Below are positions 55,175 to 62,820 of a stretch of 64,000 nucleotides of DNA, in pieces. The position numbers and the translations under genes are program-made. Origin of the DNA: Burkholderia sp052045245 (GTDB lineage Bacteria > Pseudomonadota > Gammaproteobacteria > Burkholderiales > Burkholderiaceae); assembly GCF_052045245.1 (NCBI RefSeq), contig NZ_JBQEON010000016.1, positions 62,001 to 126,000 on the forward strand, in the 5' to 3' direction. The first letter of the stretch is position 1, and the number at the start of each line of letters is the position of its first letter. The notes beneath the pieces were generated by a model. The model was given only the letters and a program-made list of their open reading frames with translations. It made no database searches and had not been told where the DNA came from.

Positions 55175-56128
55175 TCACCGTGTCGAGCGCTTCGGCCGCG
55201 TCGTCCTCGCCGGTGCCGCGCGCGCCGTTTCCCCGATCCTCGCCTTCATCGCGTCGATGAACGCGCGCACCTTCGGCGACGGCAGCCGCGTCGACGGATA
55301 CACCGCGTGAATCCCGGCCCGCGCCGAGCGCCACGCGGGCAGCAGCCGCACGAGCCGTCCGGCCGCGATGTCCTCCGCAATCGAAAAATCCGTCAGGAGC
55401 CCGAAACCGCCGCCCGCGAGCGCGATCGCGCGGCAGGCCGTCGCGGTGTTCGACACGACCGGCGCGACGCAGCGCACGGACGCCTGGCCGCCGCGCGCGT
55501 GATCGAGCTCGAGCGTATGCGGGCGCGGCAGCGTCGACAGCATCACGAACGGCAGCGCGGCGAGCGCGTCGGGATCGCGCGGCAGGCCGTGCCGCGCGAC
55601 GAACGCAGGGCTCGCGACCAGCCATTTCTCGTATTCGCCGAGCTGCACCGCGCGATAGTTCGAATCCGCGAGGCGGCCGATGCGGATCGCGACGTCGAGG
55701 TTGTCCGCGACCAGATCGACGACGCGGTCGTTCGCGATCAGTTCGACGTCGAGACCGGGATGCACGTCGCGCAGCGCGACAATGGCCGGCGCGACGACCA
55801 GCGAACCATAGTCGATCGGCACGCTTACCCGCAGCGTGCCCCGCAGCGGCCCCGTGTCGGACGACACCGCGTCGAGTGCCGTTTCGGTCGCCCGGACGAT
55901 GTCGCGGCACGCGTCGTAGAACGTGCGGCCCGCCTCGGTCACGCTCAGCCGCCGCGTGGTGCGCACCAGCAGGTTCGCGCCGACCTCGGATTCGAGGCGC
56001 TGCATGTGGGTGCTGACGACCGTCTTTGCGAGGCCGAGCCGCTCGGCCGCGGCCGTCAGCGAGCCGGCATCGACCACCGCGACGAAGATCGCCAGCCGGT
56101 TCAGGTTCACGTCGCGCAGGTCGGCCAT
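55175..56128 (-). CDS. LysR-family transcriptional regulator
   Basis: 317 aa. The HTH region is LNRLAIFVAVVDAGSLTAAAERLGLAKTVVSTHMQRLE, of the AaeR/CrgA-like branch. The effector domain (RVSVPIDYGSLVVAPAIVAL) is complete. The C-terminal tail (AAPARTTRPKRSTR) is unusual and basic. It is divergent from the GST gene and carries a strong dyad upstream, so it probably regulates the GST-oxidoreductase operon. Confidence 0.88.
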   Translation of the reverse strand: MADLRDVNLNRLAIFVAVVDAGSLTAAAERLGLAKTVVSTHMQRLESEVGANLLVRTTRRLSVTEAGRTFYDACRDIVRATETALDAVSSDTGPLRGTLRVSVPIDYGSLVVAPAIVALRDVHPGLDVELIANDRVVDLVADNLDVAIRIGRLADSNYRAVQLGEYEKWLVASPAFVARHGLPRDPDALAALPFVMLSTLPRPHTLELDHARGGQASVRCVAPVVSNTATACRAIALAGGGFGLLTDFSIAEDIAAGRLVRLLPAWRSARAGIHAVYPSTRLPSPKVRAFIDAMKARIGETARAAPARTTRPKRSTR

Positions 56129-56148
56129 CGTCGATTGTCCTATGAAAG

Positions 56149-56175
56149 CGGATAATGTTTCCGCGATTATCCGCC
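56149..56175. promoter_or_regulatory. Perfect 9-bp dyad between LysR and GST genes
   Basis: GCGGATAAT-N9-ATTATCCGC, perfect arms with a 9-base spacer, 20 bases upstream of the LysR start codon. Likely LysR operator controlling itself and the GST operon. Confidence 0.65.
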
Positions 56176-56255
56176 TTCTGGATGCGGCCGGCGAGCGCTA
56201 CGCTGGGGGCTGTTCGTCGCCGATTCCCGGCGGCGCGAGATCCAGGAGCCTCCCC

Positions 56256-56900
56256 ATGTCCGCCGCCAGCAAGCCCGCCCGTCCGGTGCGTGTCTACTCG
56301 TTCCCGCTATCGGGGCACGCGCATCGCGTCCGGCTGTTCCTGTCGCTGCTCGGGCTGCCGTTCGAGACCGTCGACGTCGACCTCGCGGCCGGCGCGCAGC
56401 GCGCACCCGCGTTCCTCGCGCTCAATCCGCTCGGCCAGGTGCCGGTGATCGACGACGACGGCACCGTGCTGGCCGATTCGAACGCGATCCTCGTCTATCT
56501 CGCGAAGCGCTACGGCGACGCGCACTGGCTGCCCGACGACGCAGCCGGCGCGGCAACCGTGCAGCGCTGGCTGTCGTACGCAGCCGGGCCGATCGCGTCG
56601 GGGCCGGCCGCCGCGCGGCTCGTCACCGTGTTCAGCGCGCCGCTCGATCACGACGCGGCCAAGCGCACGGCCGCGAAGGTGCTCGCCGTGATCGACGGCG
56701 AACTCGCCGGCAAGCCGTTCGCCGCGGGCGCGCAGCCGACGATCGCCGACATCGCCGCGTACACGTACATCGCGCACGCGCCGGAAGGCGGCGTGTCGCT
56801 CGACCCGTATCCGCACGTGCGTGCATGGCTCGCGCGCGTCGAGGCGCTGCCGGGCTTCGTCGGCATGCCGTCGACTCGTGCCGGCCTTCTCGCCGCCTGA
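56256..56900 (+). CDS. Glutathione S-transferase
   Basis: 214 aa. The thioredoxin-like N-terminal domain has VRVYSFPLSGHAHRVRLFLSLLGLPFETVDVDL and ALNPLGQVPVIDDDGTVLADSNAILVYLAKRYG, which hold the glutathione contacts. The helical C-terminal domain ends SLDPYPHVRAWLARVEALPGF. The start at 56256 follows AGGAG. It conjugates or reduces electrophiles. It is cotranscribed with the fusion oxidoreductase 15 bases downstream. Confidence 0.9.
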   Translation: MSAASKPARPVRVYSFPLSGHAHRVRLFLSLLGLPFETVDVDLAAGAQRAPAFLALNPLGQVPVIDDDGTVLADSNAILVYLAKRYGDAHWLPDDAAGAATVQRWLSYAAGPIASGPAAARLVTVFSAPLDHDAAKRTAAKVLAVIDGELAGKPFAAGAQPTIADIAAYTYIAHAPEGGVSLDPYPHVRAWLARVEALPGFVGMPSTRAGLLAA

Positions 56901-56914
56901 AGCGGGAGAACGTG

Positions 56915-58996
56915 ATGAACGCGCCGACCGCCGCCGTACCGGGTTGGGAGCTCGACGCTGCGCCGTTTCATGCGGGCGAACTCGCCGTGCAGCAGCGCGC
57001 GGGCGTGACGGAGGCCGCGGGCGCGGCCGGCCGGCGCGGGATCCGGCGCTTCATGCCGGACCAGCACCGGACGTTTTTCGCGCAGTTGCCGTTCTTCGTG
57101 CTCGGCGGCGTCGATGCGGGCGGCCAGCCGTGGGCGACGCTGCGGGTCGGGCGGCCGGGCTTCGTGACGACGCCGGATGCACGCACGTTGCGCATCGACG
57201 GCGACGCGCTGCCCGGCGATCCGCTGGCCGGCGCGTGGCAGCCGGGCGTGCCGCTCGGCGGGCTCGGGATCGAGTTCGACACGCGCCGCCGCAATCGCGT
57301 GAACGGTGTCGTGCGCGCGGTCGACGGCGGCGCGCTGACGATCGCGGTCGAGCAGAGCTTCGGCAACTGCGCGAAGTACATCCAGGGGCGCACGCCGACG
57401 TTCGTGTCGCGTGAACGCGGGACGTCCGCGGAAGTCGTTGCGTCCGACGTGTCGGATCGATTGACCGACGCCGACCGCGCGCTGCTCGCGCAGGCCGACA
57501 CGTTCTTCGTCGCGAGCGCGAACACGTCGGCCGGTGCGGGCGCCGCGCGCGGCGCGGACGTGTCGCATCGCGGCGGCCTGCCGGGCTTCGTGCGCGTCGA
57601 CGACGCGCACACGCTGACGACGCCGGATTTCAGCGGCAACCGCTTCTTCAATACGCTCGGCAACCTGCAGCACGATCCGCGCGCGGGACTGCTGTTCGTC
57701 GATTTCGACAGCGGCGACCTGCTGTATGTCGCCGCGCGGGCGGAGATCGTGTGGGACGGGCCGCTTGTCGCGTCGTTCGATGGCGCGCAGCGGGTCGTGC
57801 GGTTTCATGTGCGCGAAGTGCGGCGCACGCGGGGTGTGCTGCCGTTCCGGTGGTCGGCGGTCGAGCGGGCGCCGCAGTTTGCGGGGAAGGGAGCGGCGAA
57901 CGCGGGAGGGGCGGCGGCATCGGTTTCATCATCGGCATCGGCAGTCATATCCACATCGCCTTCCAACTGGCGCCCGCTGCGCATCGCGAAGATCGTCGAC
58001 GAAGCGCGCGCGATCCGTTCGTTTCATTTCGAACCGGCGGACGGCAGCGCGTTGCCGGCCTACGAAGCCGGTCAGCATCTGACCTTGAGCGTCGCGCTGC
58101 CGGACAGCGCCGCACCGGCGATCCGCAGCTACACGCTGTCCGATGCGCCCGGTGCGTCGCATTACCGCATTACCGTGAAGCGCGAAGGACGCGTGTCGGC
58201 CTGGCTGCACGACCACGCGCGTGCCGGGATGACGCTCGATGCGCAGATGCCGCGCGGCCGCTTCACATTCGACGTCGCGAGCCCGCGTCCGGCCGTGCTG
58301 GTATCGGCCGGTATCGGCATCACGCCGATGATCGCGATGCTGCGTCGCGCACTGGCCGACGACACGCCGTCGCGCCGCATCGTGTTCGTGCACGGCGCAC
58401 GCGAGACGGCCGACCGGCCGTTCGCGACGGAACTGACCCGCATCGCGAACGCCGACACTCGCGTGTCGCTGCACTGGTTCGACAGCCAGCCGCGGCGCGA
58501 CGGCACGGCGCAACCGGGGCGCGTCGATCTTGCGCAACTGAAGCGCCTCCTGCCGTTCGACGACTACGACTTCTACCTGTGCGGGCCGTCCGCGTTCATG
58601 CGCGATCTGTACGACGGCTTGCGTGCGCTGAACGTGCCGGACGAGCGGATCCGCTTCGAGGCGTTCGGGCCGTCGAGTGTCGTCCGCAGCGTGGCCCGCA
58701 CGGCAACGGCAGCGCTGCCGGCAGTGGCGAGCGTGCCCGTCGTGTTCCACCGCTCGGCGCGCGACGCCGCGTGGACGCCCGCCGACGGCACGCTGCTCGA
58801 ATTTGCCGAAGGCGTGGGCGTGGCTGTGCCGTCCGAATGCCGGTCGGGGTCGTGCGGCACGTGCGCGACGCGCGTGCTGTCCGGTGTGGTCGATTACGTG
58901 CAGCCGCCCGATGCGGCGGTCGAACCCGGCTGCGCGCTGCTGTGCGTCGCACGGCCTGCCGAAGGGGACGTGGAGCCGCTCGTGCTCGACCGCTGA
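56915..58996 (+). CDS. Three-domain PNPOx - ferredoxin-reductase - [2Fe-2S] fusion protein
   Basis: 693 aa. Residues 30-330 are a pyridoxamine-phosphate-oxidase-like flavin domain (RRGIRRFMPDQHRTFFAQLPFFVLGG, RVNGVVRAV). A Ser/Ala linker follows near 335-350. Residues 350-580 are a ferredoxin-NADP-reductase unit with RSYTLSD, AGIGITPMIAML and LCGPSAFMRDLY. The last 90 residues are a plant-type ferredoxin (ECRSGSCGTCATR and CALLCVARP). It would pass electrons from NADH through FAD and the iron-sulfur cluster to a flavin or substrate at the first domain. It lies 15 bases after the GST. Confidence 0.86.
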   Translation: MNAPTAAVPGWELDAAPFHAGELAVQQRAGVTEAAGAAGRRGIRRFMPDQHRTFFAQLPFFVLGGVDAGGQPWATLRVGRPGFVTTPDARTLRIDGDALPGDPLAGAWQPGVPLGGLGIEFDTRRRNRVNGVVRAVDGGALTIAVEQSFGNCAKYIQGRTPTFVSRERGTSAEVVASDVSDRLTDADRALLAQADTFFVASANTSAGAGAARGADVSHRGGLPGFVRVDDAHTLTTPDFSGNRFFNTLGNLQHDPRAGLLFVDFDSGDLLYVAARAEIVWDGPLVASFDGAQRVVRFHVREVRRTRGVLPFRWSAVERAPQFAGKGAANAGGAAASVSSSASAVISTSPSNWRPLRIAKIVDEARAIRSFHFEPADGSALPAYEAGQHLTLSVALPDSAAPAIRSYTLSDAPGASHYRITVKREGRVSAWLHDHARAGMTLDAQMPRGRFTFDVASPRPAVLVSAGIGITPMIAMLRRALADDTPSRRIVFVHGARETADRPFATELTRIANADTRVSLHWFDSQPRRDGTAQPGRVDLAQLKRLLPFDDYDFYLCGPSAFMRDLYDGLRALNVPDERIRFEAFGPSSVVRSVARTATAALPAVASVPVVFHRSARDAAWTPADGTLLEFAEGVGVAVPSECRSGSCGTCATRVLSGVVDYVQPPDAAVEPGCALLCVARPAEGDVEPLVLDR

Positions 58997-59140
58997 CGCA
59001 CGTGCGGCGTCGCGCGGGACAACCGTGCGACACGCGGTCGCACGACGCGTGCTGCGCAAAAAGCGCATGCAACTGCTTCTTTTTTCGGATGCCTGTCGGA
59101 TCGACGATAGCGTCAACCGATAGAGAAAAGGAGCACCCTC

Positions 59141-59344
59141 ATGAAACTGTTCAGCATGATCCGCCTCGTTCTGTGGAGTTTCTTCGGCGTACGCAACAGC
59201 AAGGCGCACGCGTCCGATCTCGCGAACGTCAACTTCACGCTGCTGCCGTTCGTCGCGATCGTGCTCGCGGTGCTGGTCGGCGCGGTGATCTACGGCGTCG
59301 TCCATCTGGTCGTCGATCCGACGGTGACGATGCAGGGGTTCTGA
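59141..59344 (+). CDS. DUF2970 small membrane protein
   Basis: 67 aa. LFSMIRLVLWSFFGVRNSKAHASD followed by a single membrane helix (LPFVAIVLAVLVGAVIYGVVHLVV) is the DUF2970 pattern known from beta-proteobacteria. The start at 59141 follows AAAGGAGC. Function unknown. It is followed by a hairpin terminator. Confidence 0.82.
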   Translation: MKLFSMIRLVLWSFFGVRNSKAHASDLANVNFTLLPFVAIVLAVLVGAVIYGVVHLVVDPTVTMQGF

Positions 59345-59357
59345 GTCATCACTGTTG

Positions 59358-59382
59358 CGCGAGCGCGTCGTCGCTCGCGTTT
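59358..59382 (+). terminator. Hairpin terminator after the DUF2970 gene
   Basis: CGCGAGCG-N6-CGCTCGCG forms a perfect 8-bp stem followed by TTT, then CGCTTT. It lies 13 bases after the stop codon. Confidence 0.65.
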
Positions 59383-59830
59383 CGCTTTGCATCGCGTGAC
59401 GGGTGCAGTGCGTGTTCGGTTGTCTTCTCCATCCTCCGCGGTTCTATCCGATTCCCGGCCTTCAGCCCCGCCCGGGGTAAAATGCGCGCCACGCCGCGAT
59501 GTCGCGCGCGACGGGCATGCCGCCGTTCCGACCCACGGCGCACGCAAACGCCCGGCGCCCACCCCGCGGCGTTCGAAGCGTCCCCCGCATGACAAGCCGC
59601 GCGAGCCAGCCGGCCGCCCGACACGTACCCGATCCACGGATCGGCGGCCGCGTGGGCGTCCGGCGCGTCACCGGCATCCGCTGTCCCATCCTGCGCTTTT
59701 CCGATCGTTCGGCACGCATGCGGCCGGATCGTCCGATTCGTCCGGTGAATGTCGTGTCGACGTACGTGCCCGGAGGCGCGCCGGGGCCGGCGCGGGATCA
59801 TGCGCGAGGGCGCGCTTCGCAGCTGCATAA

Positions 59831-59858
59831 CGTGTTTCGTGTTGCGTGTTGCGTGTTT
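59831..59858 (+). repeat. Four tandem 7-base repeats upstream of the TonB receptor
   Basis: The heptamer CGTGTTT, CGTGTTG, CGTGTTG, CGTGTTT is repeated four times without gap, 36 bases before the receptor start codon. Seven is not a multiple of three, so a change in copy number would shift any reading frame that runs through it, or the spacing of the promoter. Confidence 0.75.
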
Positions 59859-59894
59859 CGACAGGGTCGAGTGGCGAGTTTTCCATCCAGAACA

Positions 59895-62129
59895 ATGACG
59901 GTAAATAGAACAACAGCGTCGCCCGCACGGCGGCGGCGCGCGAAGGTCGGGCTTGGCGTCGGTCTCGGCATCACGCTGTTCGCGGCGCAGGCTGCTGCGG
60001 CACAGGGCGACGCGCCGGCTGGTTCGGACGCCGATGCGCCGGGCAGCACGGCGCTGCCGACGATCACGGTCACCGGCGCGCGTGAGAACACGTTTCGTGC
60101 GCGCGAAGCGTCGGTCGCCGGGCTCGACGACGCGCCGCTGCGCGACACGCCGGCGTCCGTCAACGTCGTCACGCGCGCGCAGATCGACGACCAGCAGGCG
60201 AAGCGCCTGAGCGACGTGGTGCGCAACGACGCATCGGTCGTGAACGACTACGCGCCGGTCGGCTACTACGAAGGCTTCGCGATCCGCGGCTTCCCGGTCG
60301 ATCTCGCGAGCGCGATCCGGATCGACGGGCTCACAGTGTCCGGCGAGCAGAACGTGCCGCTCGAGAACAAGGAGCGCGTCGAGATCCTGAAGGGGCTGGC
60401 GGGCATCGACAGCGGCGTGGTCGCGCCGGGCGGCGTGATCAACTTCGTGACGAAGCGCTCGGCGAACGTCGCGAGCGTGACGGCCGGCGTCGACAGCCGC
60501 GGCTCGACGTCGGCGGCCGTCGATCTCGGCCGCCGCTTCGGCCCCGACCATCAGTTCGGCTTCCGGATCAATGCCGCGAAGGAGAACATGCACTCGACTA
60601 TCGACGGCACGAACGGACGACGCACGTTCGGCTCGATCGCCGCCGACTGGGACATCAGCCCGCGCGCGAGCCTGCAGCTCAACGCCGAATTCCAGCAGTG
60701 GATCCAGCGTTCCGCGCCCGGCTACCAGTTGCTCGGCGGCACGGTCGTGCCGTCCGTGAAGACGACGTCGAAGGCGCTCGGCACGCAGCCGTGGGCGAAG
60801 CCGGTGACGACCGACGCGCTGAACCTGAACGCGCGCTTCGACTATCAGTTCAACGACGACTGGAAGGCCTACGTCGCCGCGGGCCGCAGCCGCACGATGA
60901 TCGACGACAACAGCGCGTTCGCGTACGGTTGCTCGTATGCCCCAAGCTGTGCGGCCGGCACGACGTCGCCGTTCTTCTTCGGCGCGAACGGCGACTACGA
61001 CGTGTACGACTTCCGCAGCCCGGGCGAATACCGCCGCAACGACGACCTGCGCGCCGTGACGACGGGCAAGTTCGCGACGGGCCGGCTGCGTCACGAGCTG
61101 ACGCTCGGCGTGAGCGTGCAGCGCCGCGTCGTGCACATGGCGAACGCCGTGTACGACTACGTCGGCAGCGAGAACATCTACGGGCCCGACGTCGCGTTCG
61201 CGCCGTCGCCGAACACGGCCGGGCCGTCGTATCCGCAGCTCGATTCGTGGCAGTACGGCGTGTTCGGGCTCGACCGCATCAGCATCGGCGAACACTGGCA
61301 GGTGCTCGCGGGCGGCAAGGAAGTGCTGCTGCGCCAGCGCAGCTGGGACAGCCTCGACGGCGACGCGACCCACACCGACCGCTCGGTGTTCCTGCCGCAG
61401 GTCGCGCTCGTCTACAAGCCGGTGAGCGTGCTGTCGCTATACGCGTCGTACAGCAAGGCGCTGTCGCTCGGCGACCAGGCGCCGGTGCGCGCGACCAACG
61501 CGTATGCGTTCCTGCCGCCGGTCGAGTCGCACCAGGTCGAACTCGGCGCGAAATACGACTGGCTCGACCGGCTGAGCCTGACGGCCGCCGTGTTCTCGAT
61601 CAGCAAGCCGTTCCAGTTCGCCGACCCCGATGCGTCCGGCACGCGCTACACGTTCGTGCAACGCGGCACGCAGCGCCACCAGGGGATCGAGCTTGGCGCG
61701 GCCGGACGCGTGACCGAGCGGCTCGGACTGACGGCCAGCGTCGCGGCGATTCGCGCGCGCGCGTACGATTCGGGTTCGCCGGCGTACGAAGGGCACCAGA
61801 TCATCAACGTGCCGGCGCTGCGCGCGTCGCTGTATGCGGATTACGCGGTGCCGGGCGTCGCGGGCCTGAACATGCTCGGCGGCGTCGAGTACAGCGCGGG
61901 CCGCAACGCGAACGAAGAGGGCACCGCGCGCGTGCCGTCGTGGTTCGTGTTCAATCTCGGCGCGCGCTATACGACGAAGATCGGCGGCCATCGCACGGTG
62001 CTGCGCGTCTCGGTGGACAACCTGTTCAACACGTTCTACTGGCGCGACGCGGGCGAGCAGCAGGGCGACGCGTACCTGTTCCCGGGCGCGCCGCGCACCG
62101 CGCGCGTGTCGTTGACCTATGATTTCTGA
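59895..62129 (+). CDS. TonB-dependent outer-membrane receptor (siderophore-receptor type)
   Basis: 744 aa. A twin-Arg-free, basic signal sequence (RRRRAKVGLGVGLGITLFAAQAAAAQ) is followed by the plug domain: TITVTGARENTFRAREASVAGLDDAPLRDTPASVNVVTRAQIDDQQ, GFAIRGFPVDLASAIRIDG and EILKGLAGIDSGVVAPGGVINFVTKR. The barrel ends NLFNTFYWRDAGEQQGDAYLFPGAPRTARVSLTYDF with the terminal Phe. The start at 59895 (MTVNRTTASPARR) is the first Met with a credible signal sequence. The frame is open farther upstream to 59499. It brings a large ligand into the periplasm for the PnuC transporter and kinase downstream. Confidence 0.9.
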   Translation: MTVNRTTASPARRRRAKVGLGVGLGITLFAAQAAAAQGDAPAGSDADAPGSTALPTITVTGARENTFRAREASVAGLDDAPLRDTPASVNVVTRAQIDDQQAKRLSDVVRNDASVVNDYAPVGYYEGFAIRGFPVDLASAIRIDGLTVSGEQNVPLENKERVEILKGLAGIDSGVVAPGGVINFVTKRSANVASVTAGVDSRGSTSAAVDLGRRFGPDHQFGFRINAAKENMHSTIDGTNGRRTFGSIAADWDISPRASLQLNAEFQQWIQRSAPGYQLLGGTVVPSVKTTSKALGTQPWAKPVTTDALNLNARFDYQFNDDWKAYVAAGRSRTMIDDNSAFAYGCSYAPSCAAGTTSPFFFGANGDYDVYDFRSPGEYRRNDDLRAVTTGKFATGRLRHELTLGVSVQRRVVHMANAVYDYVGSENIYGPDVAFAPSPNTAGPSYPQLDSWQYGVFGLDRISIGEHWQVLAGGKEVLLRQRSWDSLDGDATHTDRSVFLPQVALVYKPVSVLSLYASYSKALSLGDQAPVRATNAYAFLPPVESHQVELGAKYDWLDRLSLTAAVFSISKPFQFADPDASGTRYTFVQRGTQRHQGIELGAAGRVTERLGLTASVAAIRARAYDSGSPAYEGHQIINVPALRASLYADYAVPGVAGLNMLGGVEYSAGRNANEEGTARVPSWFVFNLGARYTTKIGGHRTVLRVSVDNLFNTFYWRDAGEQQGDAYLFPGAPRTARVSLTYDF

Positions 62130-62188
62130 TCGTCCGGATCCGGCCGCGTGACGCGCGGCCCCGGCAGCCAACCAGGAGCGTACCGACA

Positions 62189-62797
62189 ATGTCCCCCCTC
62201 GAAATCGCCGGCGTGATCGTCAGCGCGCTCGCGATCTGGCTGACCGCGAAGCGGCGCATGCTGTGCTGGCCGGTCGGGCTCGCGTCGGTCGCGCTGTACG
62301 GCTGGATCTTCTTCGACGCGAAGCTGTATTCCGACATGCTGCTGCAGGGCGCGTTCGCGGTGTTGCAGGTGTACGGCTGGCGCCGCTGGATCGCGCAGCG
62401 CACGCTCGAGGCGAGCGGTGGCGCGGCGCAAGGCGACGTGGCGCCCGTCACCGGCGTGCGGCCGCGGCAGATGCTGCCCGACCTGATCGCGGCGGTCGTC
62501 GGCAGCGCACTGCTCGGCGGGATGATGGCGCGCTGGACCGATGCTGCGCTGCCGTTCGTCGATGCGTCGCTGACCGCGTTCAGCCTCGTCGCGCAATACT
62601 GGACCGCGCGGCGCTACATCGCGTCGTGGGGGCTGTGGATCGTCGTGAACGTCGTGTACGTCGGGATGTTCGTGTTCAAGGCACTGTATCTGACGGCCGG
62701 ACTCTATGCGCTGTTCATCGCGCTGGCCGTCATCGGCTGGCGCGACTGGAGCCGGACGGCCGACGCGCTGCGCGCGACGGCGAGCCCGGCAGGCTGA
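62189..62797 (+). CDS. pnuC: PnuC-family transporter (nicotinamide riboside/thiamine type)
   Basis: 202 aa with seven membrane segments. EIAGVIVSALAIWLTAKRRMLCWPVGLASVALYGWIFFDAKLYSDMLLQGAFAVLQVYGWRRW is the hallmark of PnuC, including the W-P-G and Q-x-Y-G-W-W-like elements. PnuC proteins facilitate uptake of nicotinamide riboside, thiamine or other vitamin-like substrates, which a cytoplasmic kinase then traps. The start at 62189 follows CAGGAGC. The TonB receptor precedes it and a kinase follows. Confidence 0.88.
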   Translation: MSPLEIAGVIVSALAIWLTAKRRMLCWPVGLASVALYGWIFFDAKLYSDMLLQGAFAVLQVYGWRRWIAQRTLEASGGAAQGDVAPVTGVRPRQMLPDLIAAVVGSALLGGMMARWTDAALPFVDASLTAFSLVAQYWTARRYIASWGLWIVVNVVYVGMFVFKALYLTAGLYALFIALAVIGWRDWSRTADALRATASPAG

Positions 62798-62820
62798 TTG
62801 ACTACGGAGCAACGTCGTTC

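Larger units (their letters stand above)
59345..59894. other. Gene-free region before the TonB receptor
   Basis: 550 bases. It contains the terminator at 59358-59382, a GC-rich stretch with no gene start I trust, and the tandem 7-base repeat at 59831-59858. I saw no Fur box and no TPP, cobalamin or other riboswitch core. Confidence 0.5.

Noticed and set aside
59349..59435. A 27-residue minus-strand peptide starting with MEKTTEHALHPSRD
   Set aside because: The GGAGG directly touches the ATG, which is too close to work, and the peptide runs through the terminator hairpin.
59345..59894. TPP or cobalamin riboswitch or Fur box upstream of the TonB receptor
   Set aside because: None of the core sequences (CTGAGA with GAACCTGAT, the B12 box, or a GATAATGATAATCATTATC-like site) could be found by eye.
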